From the NCBI GenBank assembly GCA_003427395.1, contig BFEA01000186.1, positions 1,867,623 to 1,931,622 of the forward strand: a stretch of 64,000 nucleotides of DNA. Direction: 5' to 3'. Below are positions 1 through 12,162 of the stretch, piece after piece; the first letter of the stretch is position 1; every line of letters starts with the position of its first letter. The translations under genes and the position numbers were made by a program. A model generated the notes under the pieces. It did not search any database and had not been told where the DNA came from. It saw nothing but the letters and a program-made list of their open reading frames with translations. This DNA is from Chara braunii. Taxonomy: Eukaryota > Streptophyta > Charophyceae > Charales > Characeae.

Positions 1-58
<58 letters not shown>

Positions 59-66
59 TGTGTGTG
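1..66. repeat. (TG)n microsatellite
   Basis: An almost perfect TG dinucleotide tract opens the window, broken once by TATG near position 51. Its true left end lies outside the window. Confidence 0.97.
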
Positions 67-99
67 TTCGTTCGTTGGGGGAAGGCAACCCCCGCACTG

Positions 100-206
100 C
101 ATATCAATCAATCAATCAATTAATCAATCAATCAATCAATCAATCAATCAACCTATCTTTCTCTCTAATGGATTTTTTTTCTTTTTTTTTTCGTTTTTTT
201 TTTTAT

Positions 207-271
<65 letters not shown>

Positions 272-395
272 CGACCAATCAACCAATCAATCAATCAAAC
301 AATCAATCAGTCAATGAATCAAACAGTCAACAATCAATCAAACAATCAATCAAACAATCAATCAAACAATCAATCAATAATCAATCAATCAATTT
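100..395. repeat. (CAAT)n tetranucleotide repeats, two blocks
   Basis: Tandem CAAT/AATC units fill about 100-150 and 207-395, separated by a T-rich stretch (about 170-205). The second block degenerates towards CAAACAAT. Translated reading frames here (NQSINQSI) are only repeat read-through. Confidence 0.95.
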
Positions 396-727
396 TTTAT
401 TTTTATTTTTTACATCTGGGACAGAAAAAACAAAATCTTTGTTTTTTTTTTTTTGAATGGGGGGGGTACCCCTTGACATCCGACCCCCCCCCCGGCCCAT
501 CCACCCCCTCAACACCCCTTTTCGGAAGGCCGTGTACGAAGATCCAAAGTCTGTACGTACGGGGCATACAGGCGCTGAGGGCCCGTACGTACACTCGTAC
601 GGGAGTACAGATGGACCATCCCCGTACAGGGTGACGACACTAACTACACTAATGCAAAAGAGCAAGCTTGCGTAGTTTTCTTCCTTATCTGCGATGCCGA
701 TGTAGTGTCACGTCGATGTCGTGCCAC

Positions 728-732
<5 letters not shown>
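396..732. other. Low-complexity spacer with GTAC-rich patch
   Basis: T-rich, G-run and C-run tracts (about 396-505) are followed by a stretch with many GTAC and CGTACG words (about 535-640). No gene is supported. Confidence 0.5.

Positions 733-806
<74 letters not shown>
731..806. repeat. (TG)n microsatellite
   Basis: A perfect TG tract of about 75 bp. Reading frames across it are poly-VC artefacts. Confidence 0.97.
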
Positions 807-807
<1 letters not shown>

Positions 808-1245
808 AGGTCAGATGGGCATTCGGCGTTCGCCCAATGCTGTTCGACGCTCGCTTCGTCATTCCGTGGCACAGTGCCCGCCCTCACCCCTCTCTACCTT
901 GTACCCTGCTATCACTCCCGACTCCCCAATGGAATTTGAAACTCAAATCAAGCTTGCCCAACCTCGAAAAGGCTGCGCCATCACGTGAGTCCACCGCCTG
1001 ATCCAACCTTGCTAAGAACTTGAATGTACATAAATGTATTTGCAGATTGATGCGGGCACTTCAGTGTACCCAGGTCCGTCAAGGCACCTTGACAAAGAAA
1101 AGTTGCCTAGACTTCTTTTTCGCGCCCAACCCACGCCGGACAACAGTTTTTGGCCTAGTGTTCTTATGTCCGTGGGCGCGAATGCGCCACAACCAGGGAA
1201 GGGGATCAGGGAGATTGGAAAGATGGAGACTGGGGTATATATATC

Positions 1246-1276
<31 letters not shown>

Positions 1277-2526
1277 ATACATACATGTATATATTGGAGG
1301 CCTAGTTGGGGCACTCGTAGGATTTTCCAACCAGTTGTGCGCTGTAACTGGCCTATCCCACCACCTGGCCGGCTCAGCTACGGCTGCCTGTCTTAAGACT
1401 GCACCTGAACCAAACCCGTAAGTTGCAGTTGGGCCGGGGGGTTTGCAGATATGGCCACGTGATCGATAGATTCCCTTTCGAGCAGAAAAGGTGGGCCTCT
1501 CGTTGGTGTACATTTTGCAGGACTGTCTTTTCAAGTAGAAAGATCCAGGAGACAATTGAAGTTGTATTTATGCAATGTCTGAGATCCGTTTGGCTATGGA
1601 AATGGTGGAATTGTATTAGGGGCTAGATGAGATTGCAGAGTTTTATGACCATGGAGTTGAAAGTCTATAGTGTTAGAATTATGAGTCTCTTATCCTGAAG
1701 TTGATTTCTCTCAAAACCTTTTCAGGTTGGGTAGGAGAGCAGTAATGTGGGCTATTTCGGTGATAAGATATACCTATGAATGAGAAGGGGCCAGATTGGA
1801 CGGTCTAGGATTCATGGATTCGATTAAACAACAAATTAAAATAGAAATCCTTACTAGATGAGAACACACTAAGAAAACAATAATAATTTATCCTCACGAG
1901 TCAAAATTTTTAATCATATTCAAACATTTAGTTATAGTTGGCTTGGAGGAAACCAATGGGGGAAATAGGGAGAGTGAAATGGGATGGGGCTGTAAGTGGG
2001 GACGACGATGGATTATGCATAACTTTTAGGCTGCTATTTGGAGACTGGAGAACTGTAGACTCATCCAAACCTATGCGGTCAATGTTGGACTTTACTGACC
2101 TCTTCCCCCCAACAACAACTACTATGGTGCACAGATCCTGGTATGGTTATGATTGAAGTGTGAATTGTCTTGTATACTAAATGTTTATCATTATTGGAAA
2201 GCAATAAGATTTTTTAGATTTAGGAGAATCGTAGTTAGGAGTTACATGTATTTCTGGCTCCATGGAAAGGGTGAAGAGTCGAGTTTCATCCTATCAATAA
2301 TCTCAATTTCGTAATTTCGTGAATGCAACAGTTGAAATAGGTTGCCGATAAAAAAACAAGGAGAGAGAGATTTACGTATTCATCATAGTCACCATCAAAT
2401 CATAATCATCGGTATCTTCAGGGTAATCATATTTTCTACAGTAACATCAGTGACATTATCAGACAAATTCAACTATTGTTACGAGGGACGCTGGGTCCGA
2501 TTCCCAATGTGTGCTCTTTTAATATT
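807..2526. other. No recognisable gene; (AT)n tract inside
   Basis: Unique-looking sequence without supported coding. An AT-alternating tract lies at about 1236-1292. The reading frames present are short and carry no recognisable motif. Confidence 0.5.
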
Positions 2527-2640
2527 TGTTCTTCAAGGGACGTTGGACCTGTTTTCCAGCAAGTGTTGCTCCCCATCAATAGACTAGAGCCCCCCGAACA
2601 GGTAAGAGTGTATGCTTGTACCTTCACTGCTAGCTGTTGA
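2527..2640 (+). repeat. SINE-like dispersed repeat, diverged copy
   Basis: This copy carries the family core: GGACGTTGGACCTG, then TTTTCCAGCA and TGTTGCTCCCC, then CAATAGA and a GAGCC block. Better copies lie at 32.7, 53.0 and 54.8 kb, and an inverted one at 59.2 kb. It is followed within 20 bp by an A-run (2653-2667), as expected for a retroposed short element. Confidence 0.6.
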
Positions 2641-3087
2641 AATGAGTGAGTTAAAAAAAAAAAAAAAGGTGCCTCTTTTGAAAGTATGAATGAACTGAGA
2701 TCAGTCATAAAAAAATATTGTACCTTATCTAAAGCCTCAATTAATTAGGACAAATCCGTATATTTTCTTCCTCCCCCCAATGATTTGTGTGTCAATTGGG
2801 ATTTTCGTTAGATCCCCGTTAATACTTCTAACAATTTTTTGGGTGTGCAAGTGTCGAAGAAAGATTGCTCCAGGCCCCAAGATAACTTACTGCCAGATAA
2901 GGTGGTGGCTAGAATTGCAAGCTGGGAGTGACGCAGCCACCTCTCCCTGTTTAAGCGAGTGTTGGTTATCTCCTCCTCAACCTTTACTCCAATTTGGTTC
3001 CCATTAAGCATTTATTTAATGGTAGAAGGAGCATACAAGAAGACCAAGGTCTCCGCGACAAGCTTGAGGTACATTTGGACATCAGAC

Positions 3088-3240
3088 GCCACTAAAGATT
3101 GGGGCTTCCTCTCCAAAGTGGCCTGAAAAGTTGTTGCCATCCCTAAGAAGAAAGGGGGCCTCGGGATCCTGGACCTCTTCTCTGAAGTTGGCTCCGAGTT
3201 TTGGATGATTATGGCAGAGTACGTATTAAGTATGGAGTGG
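3088..3240 (+). pseudogene. LINE (L1-like) reverse transcriptase C-terminal fragment
   Basis: The forward translation reads DWGFLSKVA, a TGA stop, then KVVAIPKKKGGLGILDLFSE. This resembles the segment after the RT palm of plant L1-like LINEs, where a conserved W, then P-K-x-x-G-G-L-G-I and D-L occur. Only about 50 codons are readable, with one internal stop and nothing recognisable on either side. It is a dead fragment, probably old. The call rests on this single motif block; a random match is possible but unlikely given the run of shared positions. Confidence 0.55.
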
Positions 3241-4197
3241 GATCTGCAAGTGTCTTAAGAGGTCTAGCAGTTTCTGCTCCTGCCTTCCTTTGGTAACCGC
3301 AGGCCTAAATCCAAGATGTGGAGGAGTTTTCTCTATGTGTAGAACACGATCCTTCTTAACAAGTTGTGTCCTCCTAACACTAAGCAAGAAGTGTTGAACT
3401 AATGTTTTTTTTATAGCCCACACATCCTATAGTTTGATTCTCCCTTAGATGCCATAAACACGGTAGGATGTTTCGGGCTCATAAGCGGTTGACTGTTTTG
3501 GCTAGCCCTGAAAAATCATGGCAATCCTGAAAACTGAAATGAGTGAATTTTGCATGAAAACACATTTTTGCCTTGCTGTTTTATAGGTTTTTTTTTTTTT
3601 TTTTTTTAATTTGTATTTTTTAAAAGTAATTAGTATGATCTTCACTCTATGAATTGGTGACAAGTCTGGTTAAAATGACCCTTGTTTTTTTTTAGCCTGA
3701 CAAGTGGTATGAAAATTGAGGCCTCCGTTAACCGACTCTCTTCGGGCTGACCTAGGCCAAGAAAGGAGTTTTCCAAGTCAAGAATATCTGGGATCACTCA
3801 ACAACATCCATTTTGGATATCGTGAACTCAAGAGAAAGTTTCAACGACTCTATCACGTCGCAAAACACTCAAACGAACTTTCTTTCATTATTCCTTGCTT
3901 CTGAGTGCACCTCCTTCAGCCTGATGTCAAGAACGGAGGAGGCACATGGGTGCAGACCACGGACCAGCTTGGCCTTATTTTTTGGATCCTGAGCCCTGAC
4001 CAGGCATCTACAATAAAAGTTCAGTCCCGACGGTTAGCGCCCGGAGCATCTACAAACAAGAGGTTGGCACTGTCAAATGAGGATTTGTGTTTAGACTACA
4101 CCTGACAAAAGTCTGTGTCAACCTACAACAAACAAGTGGACACAATTTGACCGCAGGATGTTGCGAGATGTCAATCAGTTTAGGGTAAAACCCCTGT
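3241..4197. other. No gene seen
   Basis: Mixed sequence with T-runs near 3589-3607 and 3685-3695. Open frames are under 70 codons and show no recognised motif. Confidence 0.4.
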
Positions 4198-4526
4198 TGT
4201 TAGGGTGAGAAAAATAGGCTCGCTGTCGACCTTGCAGGTCACTGTAAGTAAGCCTTTGTTTGAGTTTTGGAACTCATGCTGTTCTTTGAGTCTAGACTCT
4301 TGTTTGACCCCATGTAAGCTTTTGCTCACTATAGCGAAAAGAGTCGAGCCTTAGCCAGGAAGCACTGACGTGCAGGGCATTCCTGAAGCGGAAGCGTGAC
4401 AGCCAGAACGAACTCCAACACCCCTGCTGGTCGCTGAGGACCTCGGAAGCGGGCACAACGAGTGATAGGCGCTGTTGCCCTTGGCTTCAGCGAACGGTAG
4501 GAGACCCCTCCCCGGGTTTTCTCACA
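4198..4526 (-). mobile_element. Displaced, inverted terminal segment of the giant element's 3' LTR
   Basis: This segment starts TGTTAGG and ends CTCACA. It is the reverse complement of 23281-23595, the terminal part of the intact right-hand LTR, with scattered substitutions and a small insertion near 4205-4214. The left LTR copy loses similarity to the right one abruptly at 5366, exactly where this segment should join. An inversion of about 4198-5365 explains both facts. After mentally reversing it, the bases flanking the LTR end become CCGT, matching the CCGT after the other end at 27306-27309. Confidence 0.7.
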
Positions 4527-5365
4527 ACGGGACGATTAGTCATGCATGTTCGAGAACCATTTGCACAATGAGAGTCTACCTTCCTGATCAATAATGACCA
4601 ACATTTGCCGAGGTTTTATGAATCCAAATGAAGCCCCTCCTCTGGCAGTCCGCCTAAATAATCAATCTTAATTTATATTTAACTTGTTGTTGTTGTTGCT
4701 TGTTGGAGGTGTCCTCACCTTTGAAGACATTTTTAGCATTCCGTATAGTTTCCATTAGGACTCCCCTATATCAGTGCGTCACATAACCCACGTTTGAGAT
4801 GTAGTTCACGGTTGAAGAGAGGGTGTCGAAAAACATCCACGAGTGTGTTCAATCGAGAGTGCCCCTTGCCCCCTCGTGATATTCCTACAATGTTTTTTCC
4901 ACCACATCAGTAGTTCCTCTACCATCGGGCACAATAACCCAAGGTGATACATGTTTTTTCAGCCCAAGTACAACAAAGGCAGGTGGTGGGGAATTTCATT
5001 CCTTTGGAGGACAACCACATTGTTGTAATTGTCACTAACAAGGACTGGGTCCACATATTGTCTGCGTGTTTCTAAACTGGGGTGGTGATTAAAGCCTTTC
5101 AAAAGCAGTGACGGTTCTTGACTGTTACTTTTTCTAACTACAGATCCTGGGCCCGGGAGATGGTCAGGGAGGTTGCAAATTTTTTCAGTTGGGCTTGTTA
5201 AAAGTTTACTTCCACTTTTGTTTTATAAAGCGCCTGGGGAGTGAAAGTCCCTTGCCTTCCAGAGGTAATGAGCCAATATATGTCGCACAGTCTGCAGCGC
5301 TGGCTGGTCCAATTGGAACAGTGCTCTGTTATACTAGATAGTAGAAGAATATAATTATTTATCAT
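4527..5365. other. Flanking DNA trapped in the proposed inversion
   Basis: No gene or repeat was recognised. Under the inversion model this is pre-insertion flank of the giant element, now reversed. Confidence 0.4.
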
Positions 5366-8300
5366 TTTTAAGGGAAGAGCGAAAAAAGTCAGCAAGTCAA
5401 ACAAAGCCCTGTTTGCAGCGAACCGTAAGTATAACCTCCAGTCAAACTTAAACACGGACCAGGGTGGCAGATAGTCTCTTTGGACGCGGAGTTCAGAGCC
5501 ACAGTTATCTCAAAGCAGGTCTTCTGATCGACAGATGAAAAAAAAAAAAAAAAAAAGATCGAATAACAATTAAAAAAAACTCAAAGGCCACTCATCTTCG
5601 TCAGTCTAACTCTCCCTCTCTCTTTCCCTGTTTCTCTCCTCCCTTTCTGTTTCGCTCACTCTCCAAGGGCACAGTCTCTCTCACTTATTCCCTCTGTGCA
5701 AGATCCCACCCTCTCTGTCTTTGTTTTTTTTGTTTTTAGTAGTTAGAGCAAAAATATTAGCCAATCAATCATTCGAGCAACCCAGGGGTGAGGTTGCAGT
5801 CCAACCTCTATAATCGCTTTGCAAGTAGGTAGGCCTGTTCTTCTTCTCTGGTACAACGAGCCAATCAGGTGATTCGAAAGGTAAATCTATGACTCAGTAT
5901 GGAGCGTCCAGCTTGCCGACTGATGAGCCCAGCACCCGTTTCTTCAAATCACAAGGACGCTTACTTCTGCTGTAATTACTTTTCGTTGACTCGCATTGAG
6001 CCCTTGTCCCAAGGGCGTAGTTTTCTCTTCAACAGACTGTTTTGAAGATCCATGTCTTGTCAGCGCGAACACATGACTAATAAGGTAAATAAAGAAATCG
6101 AGAAGAAAATAAACAAATAAATAAAAATGAAACAGACGGGAGAGAAAACACTGAGTTTTACATTCCTTATTTTCCTCTACTAGTGTTCTCAATCACCTTT
6201 GTCCAGGGCACGATCCCTCCTAAGCAGTGCGATCGCCCCGCCCACACCCTCCTTTCTCGCTTCTCCCTGAACCATGCTCTTTCTCTCCCTCGCTCTCCCT
6301 CTCCGTCTCTTTCACTTCCTCTCCTGGATATCCGACTGTCTTCCGCTGGCCCACTCCGTCTTATGATCGAGTACGTGGCTGCTCAGCGTGGCCTCTCTAT
6401 TAGTAAATTTCTCCTCCTTGACTCAACTCATGTATCCCCAGGGCACAATCTCTGCTCCACTGGGGCTATGCTCGGCCAGCAATCAAACGACCAGTGGACT
6501 TAATGATCAATGATAGGGCAACTAATCAGTGACTCTATTCTCGAGTTATTCCCTGCACTTCAGCGAGCCTAAAGCCAGTTAGCGGTTCAATACTCAGTGT
6601 TCTAGTGTTCAACCGGCGGCCCAGTTGGGGCGTTCAGCGGTGTCTCAGCTCTAATTGGACGGAAGTTACGGTCAACTTTGTTACTTATCGCAGATCGATC
6701 TCAATGTACCTGTTCACCGTCGCTCAGCAACAGTGGTTGCTCACCTACCCGTATCAATGACGATTCTCAACCTAGGCGGTAGTAGCTGGTCTTTTCCACA
6801 GCATCAGTGAACTCTTCGAAGTTGTGGCGATGAAGTTATCTGACGCACTTGACGATGGCCTCAACAGCAGTTGCCCTCGATAAGTCGTGACAATGATAAT
6901 CTCTCGTTTCTTACAGTAATAGCGCCCTCTCCAGCAGACGCATAGGCTCTCCAACTGCCATCCCTCTCTCTCAGTCGAATGTACACATTCGCGTTTCTTC
7001 CTGAATCAAGTAGCCCCGACCTGGCAAGGCAGTCTCATCTAACAAAACGAGTGGGGTGTATGGCTCGTACGTTCCCCATTCTCCGAATAGCTCATCTCGG
7101 CTCGCCTTCCATCACATAGCTCATCCCGTTTGTGCCTCCAACTGAGTATGGGAGAGTGTGAGCGCGCGCCCCGAGTTCGCTGCGTCCACTGAGCTGATCC
7201 GCAAAGTACACCTGGCGCTCCGTTCCTTCTTTCACTCCCCGATTCACCTCTTCAAGTCAACTGTGTCTCTCCGGCGCACACCTGGCGCTCCAATACTTCT
7301 CCCCGAATCGGGCAATAATGCGGGCTGGGTACACCTCGCCCGTTTCGTTCTTCTCTCCCCGTCCGTTTCCTCTCCCTGCAACTGCCCGTGTCTGTTGACT
7401 TCAACCAGCGTGGGCAATGCTGGCTGTGCACACCGTGCGTGCTTTCCTCCCTCTTGTCACTCCCCTCTCGCGCGGAGTAACCGCCTGAGTGCCCACGTGT
7501 TCGCCCCGTGTTTGCATGCGCGGGTACACCTTGCTCGCACCGATTTTCCTCCCCAACTGTCGTCCAGGTTCCTCCTATATGCCACTGCCCCTGCAGGCAT
7601 GGGCCTCCCCGAAGTTACGGGCGCATGGCCAAAATCATACGAGCCCGACAGTACCTCAAAAACCCCAAGGGTACCGGTATCGTGAAATCTGACGGCCACA
7701 GTGCCAAGGCTCCAGCTCGGAACTCGAATGAGCTCGACAGCCAGTGGTACTAGATCAGCATCGCCGTATCAGCCCCAACTTTTGGAGCTACGGTATTGTG
7801 GCCCCTTATCGGCGTCGTAGGCTGCCGCACCTGACACATTCCACCGTGAGGGTGTCGACTCTGAAAACAAATCGGCGTGACAATTCCGAGCCTGACATAA
7901 ACTACTGCAGTGGCCGTGGACCAGGTAATAAATTGTCGCAGTATCCCAAACCTGAAAATAAGTCACGGTAATGGCGCCGAAGCCGAAACAAGATATCACG
8001 GTAGCACCGAGCCCGAAATAAACTGATGTCGAACCCGAAACAATTGCCGTAGCGGTCCCGGACCTGAAAATAAATCACTACAGTGGCCGCAGACCTGAAA
8101 ATAAGTCACCGTAATGGCCTCAACCCTGAAACAAACTGACGCCGACCCCATACCGAACCACGTGCACGTCGGATACCGTAGGGCGCAGCCACTCCATAAC
8201 AATACCGAACCTCTCTGAACCATGTATCCGTACCGGGCCAATTACCATACTGTCGACCCAAGGTAGCACCACCCCATGCTGTCTATGCGACTCCCGCTCT

Positions 8301-9143
8301 CAGAACATCCCAAGTGCGATAATGTCAGTAATCAAGCAAACCAGGGAAAGCGACGCAGGGAATCTCGACTATCGGCAGTAGTGAAAACTGTTAGAATCCA
8401 GAGAAAATGATGAATCCGGGGTCAGAGCTGATGGCGGGCAATCGAGGCGAAATTAGGCCAATCTCCCAATAATCATGCGTTTCCGTCCCTCTCATCGTTT
8501 TTAATCATTCTTTCTTTTCCTTAATTCTATTGTCGGAAATAGTAAATTAACCGCAAATTCCCCAAAATTAAATTTCGAGAAAGTTTAAATAAATGGTCGA
8601 ATTTCTTTTGTTTTTTTCTCTTTTTCAATTTTTAATCCTTTTTCTATGTTTTTGATTTTATTGTCGGGAACATAAAATAACAAGGGTATTCCCCATAGAA
8701 TTAAATGTCGTGAAAAATAAAGAAATTGAGGGATATTATGTTTTTCTCTTCTCCCGTACTGGTCTTAATCCCTTTTCCCCATCTTTAATTATGGTACTAA
8801 AATAGACAAAAATTCGAGACCTCATTTCGGCACCGGTCGTATGCTGCAAAAATGTTGCGGCGGGGTTAGTCCCCACGATGCCCCCTTGAGGCCGGCCATT
8901 CGAGGCCCAGCCTCGGAACGGGCTGTAATGACGGCCCCTAGATATGCCGGGAGCAGCTACCCATTTCGCCATCTTTGAGGGTTACTCGTAAGGTTCAGTG
9001 CGCCCAAAATCAGGGGTGCCCTGAGTTCCCCCAATTTTTGTTGCCTGGTCAAATCAGAGTACCGTTAAAACACGGACTTGTTTTTGTGCCTTAGTCCCAA
9101 AGCCGTGGATTCCAGGCGGCCCATCCCTTGTGGTCGCCTGACA
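5366..9143 (-). mobile_element. 3' LTR of the giant element (truncated by rearrangement)
   Basis: Direct repeat of 23604-27305, with differences scattered through most lines and an extra block of about 75 bp near 8080-8155 that is absent from the right copy. In element sense it begins TGTCAGG at 9143. Its far end breaks at 5366, and the missing 300 bp lie inverted at 4198-4526. The LTR contains degenerate GC-rich units with a GTACACCT-like core (about 7200-7560) and degenerate units with a CGGACCTGAAAATAA-like core (about 7870-8110). A plus-strand open frame at 7158-7685 is antisense to the element and not treated as a gene. Confidence 0.9.
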
Positions 9144-9193
9144 GTTAGCCTGAACCTCTTCTCGACGCCCCCGTCGAGCCCTAACCACTTACG
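9144..9193 (-). promoter_or_regulatory. Region expected to hold the polypurine tract
   Basis: In element sense, GAGAAGAGG lies about 11 nt upstream of the 3' LTR start TGTCAGG. A PPT normally abuts the LTR, so the assignment is weak. Confidence 0.3.
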
Positions 9194-9640
9194 TCAAACG
9201 AAGCGGACGAGCTTCAGGGTGATTGCACATAAAGGGTGCCCACGCCGGCGTTTAATTGTCTTATGTTTCAGTTTGTTATGAGTTCTGGGGCTAAAAATAT
9301 GTTTCTTGACTTTCCTTTTCCTTCGGGATTTTGGCCTTGGTAGGACCCTCTTTTCCTTCTGACGTTGGTCCGAGAAAGGTGCCGACCCGCCAGTTTGTGT
9401 AATGCGAACTCTCCGTATGGCCCTCTTGAGCACAAATAACCATTTCCTCTCTCTTCTTAATGCTAACCCTTTGACCTTTCTTTTATCCACTCTTTTCCTC
9501 TTCTTGGAACTTTCCCCTGCCTCTAATCGTCTCGAGGGGGCTCCATCCTCCATTTCGGCCTTCCCTTTGTCTTTCGGGCCTGTCAGCGATAAGGTGGGCG
9601 CAGGCCTGGGTCTAAACAACTCTAACCTAGCACCCGCCAC
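9194..9640 (-). pseudogene. Integrase C-terminal tail, strongly basic
   Basis: This frame continues the integrase after an apparent frameshift near 9660. It begins with GARLELFRPRPAP, which fits the end of a GPY/F-type module, and then becomes extremely rich in Lys and Arg (blocks such as KKRKRVDKRKVKG and KSRRKRKVKKH). It ends 50 bp from the 3' LTR. A basic integrase tail could bind nucleic acid or carry a nuclear localisation signal; that is inference from composition. No chromodomain pattern was recognised. Confidence 0.55.
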
Positions 9641-9663
9641 TGGGTTCCTCCACTTAGATCCGT

Positions 9664-10800
9664 CTAATTCTGCAATTCCCAGTCGAGCGCCTCAACCACT
9701 CTGTAAGGTCCCATCCATCTGTTGGCGAGTTTTCCGGTCCAGGTCGTTTCGAGTGTTGCGTCGTAGAGAATGATCAAATCTCCTACGCTCACTCTCTCTT
9801 TCCTGATCCGCACGCCCTTATCCCATCCCTCTTTGCCTTTGTCCCTCTCCATTGCCAGACGATCTGCCGCTGTCATAAGGTTGTCTTCCAAACCGTAGGC
9901 TATCTGTCTGGTCCGAGCAGCTATGAGTTCCTCTCTGGACATCCTCTCCCCCCAGTCGACGGTTGTCCAGCTGTCGAAGTGAAACTCTATAGGGAGAGGA
10001 CAATGTCGTCCGAACCACAAGGTGTACGGTGGGTATCCAGTGTTAACCCGGACCGTGACGTTGTCCGCCCATATTGCGTATCGAAAATATCGTGGCCAAT
10101 CGCTGTCCTTACCTTTGCACCACTTGGATAGTGACGCTATCAGAGTCTAGTGTCCCCTCTCTACTGGAGAGTTCGTCTGTGGGTGGTAGGCGGTGGCTAT
10201 CGAAACTCTCGCCCCGGCTCTCTTGAACACACTCTGAACCTCGTCAGCTAGAAATTTCGCCCCTCTATCCATCACTATCTTGCTGACACATCCATACCTA
10301 GATAAGTACTCTAGGACGAAGTTCTTCACTTCCCTAGCCGACTTACTCCTGATAGGTCTACCATCCACGAATCCAGTGAAGTCATCTCGTATGTTCANNA
10401 CATAGTTCATATTGCCTACTNCTTTCNNCATCTTCACCAGATCGATGTGTACCTTCTCTCCTGGCCTGGTCGGATAGGATGGATGAAGTGGCTCTTTGTA
10501 TTTCACAAGAGCTCTCTTCTGACACTCCTCACAGGTTATACAGTATCTTTCGACGTCCTTATACTGTCCTTCCCACCAGTACAACCTGCGTACCTTTTCA
10601 TAGGTTCCTTTGACTCCTCTATGTCCTCCGACTACCCTACCGTGAAGCTCCGCAACTATCGTTTGTATCTCTTCAGGATCACAAACTACTCGTAAAGGCA
10701 TCCCCGACCCGACTGGTCTTCGGAATAGATGGCCCGCTCTAAGGCAATAATGGACCGCTTGTTTCCAGATATCTGAATCTTGACTCTCCTCTCCTGACAA
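9664..10800 (-). pseudogene. Ty3/gypsy integrase
   Basis: Integrase inserts the cDNA into the host genome. The frame shows the N-terminal HHCC zinc finger (LHGRVVGGHRG, then CITCEEC), then the catalytic core: D in HIDLVKM, D in VMDRGAKF, and E in NSPVERGH. About 120 residues on comes the GPY/F-like block (WTGKLANRWMGPYRVVEAL). A single TAG at about 10150 splits it just after the catalytic Glu and looks like CAG changed to TAG. Five undetermined bases lie at 10398-10428. It is in the same frame as RT upstream, so pol was one polyprotein. The final part shifts frame near 9660. Confidence 0.88.
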
Positions 10801-10947
10801 ATATAGCCCGATCGTTCAGTATTTGCCCTCGTAAAGGTTAACCAGAAATCGATCGGCGCGTCTCGGCTCCGCTATTGTCAGGGCTCCAGCTACTATCGGG
10901 CGCTCGGCCTCAAGAGGGATCCGAGAAAGCCCATCCTCGATGACATT
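10801..10947 (-). pseudogene. RNase H-integrase linker of pol
   Basis: It stays in frame with RT and integrase and reads NVIEDGLSRIPLEAERP, matching the usual N-x-x-A-D-x-L-S-R block that follows RNase H in Ty3/gypsy pol. It is interrupted by TAA at its start and a TGA near 10824. Confidence 0.75.
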
Positions 10948-12162
10948 TTAAGCGCCAGATATTCTCTCAACCGTGTAATCATATAGCCGAATCCGTATTA
11001 ACCATCGTGCGATGGTCGGGTCCCTCAGACTAAAGTCCTTTTGGAGGACAGAGGCGATCGCTGTGGGATCTACTCTTAAGATGAACCGTCGTCCGTAGAT
11101 ATAGTGTCTGAACGTGTCTAGACACCACATAACAGCTAACACTTCCTTCTTGAATTGACTGTAGTTACGCTCAGCCGTATTAAGTGTCCTACTCTCAAAT
11201 CTTAACGGTTTTTCCGTCCCTTCAGCGTCCTTCTGAGACAGCAGCCCTCCAACTGAACAAGGTCCAGCATCCGTGGATACTATGAAGGGCCTCCCGACCT
11301 CATCATCAAAGAACGGCACGCCCAGTACACGTCCTCCCTCCTTAAATTCGTCTTTAAGTTCTTGCATAACGAGTTCCTGAGAGAAATCCCAGTAGAATTT
11401 CTCAGTCTTCCGAAGGAGTACCCTCAATGGTTCAGCCTTCTCCGCATACCTGCGTATGAAAATCCGCCAGTAACCGACCACTCCCAGAAATTGACGGACC
11501 TCGGTAGCGCTATGCAACGACGACGACCAATTTAGGAGTTTGTTTAGCTTTGCAGGATCCGCTCGGCGTCCTCTCGAGTCGCAGATAAAGCCTAAGATCT
11601 TAATAGTCGAGACGACCCACCGACTCTTCGTTCCGCTGACCGTCAAATTTGCGTCGTCCAGCTGCTCAAGTATCGCACAAATATCGGTTAGGTGTTGTTC
11701 AACGAATCTTCTAACTCCTAGCACGACCTCTATCTCATCTTTTTTTATTGGTTCTTTTATAAGAAGGTCATCCAGAAAAACTTCTACCTTGTCAGGAATA
11801 AAGTCCTTGAGGACGACTACCATGACTCTCTGAAATACGGCCACCCCATTGGTCCAACCCATAGGGACGACCATCATTTGTATTAGTCTCAATGACGTGT
11901 GCATAGCCGTGAGGTGCTTGTCCCTGGGATCAAGCGGTACCTCATCATAGCCTGAGAACAGATCGCAGACCGAATAAATCGACCTGCCCGCGGTGCCTTC
12001 AGCCAGTAAGTCGGCGCGAGGCACAGAGCCTACGTCTCGAATCGTTACCGCGTTGACCTTCTGAAGGTCCTGGATCCACCTGATCTTGCCATTTGACTTT
12101 CGTAGGAAGAACCATTGATTAGCATGAGCGCTGTCAAATGGCTCTGCAACATGAGAAGCCAT
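10948..12162 (-). pseudogene. Reverse transcriptase and RNase H of the giant element
   Basis: This 404-codon uninterrupted frame covers the RT fingers and palm and RNase H. RT motifs are the fingers block FFLRKSNGKIRWIQDLQKVN, the first catalytic Asp in VCDLFSGYDEVPL, the MGWTNGVAVFQRVM block, and the catalytic FLDD box (VFLDDLLI). RNase H follows with STDAGPCSVGGLLSQ, then NTAERNYSQFKKEVLAV and RVDPTAIASVL. The MGWTN block and the following REVEQHL-type spacing differ from typical plant Tat and chromovirus RTs (usually P-F-G-L-x-N) and look closer to the clade common in basidiomycete fungi. The N-terminal part continues upstream in another frame, so the gene is broken there. Confidence 0.9.

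Noticed and set aside
2-208. CVCVCV and INQSINQS reading frames
   Set aside because: Read-through of TG and CAAT microsatellites.
4198-4526. Independent solo LTR or short element inserted in inverse orientation
   Set aside because: Possible, but no target duplication was found around it, whereas the inversion model recovers CCGT at both element ends and explains the abrupt LTR break at 5366.
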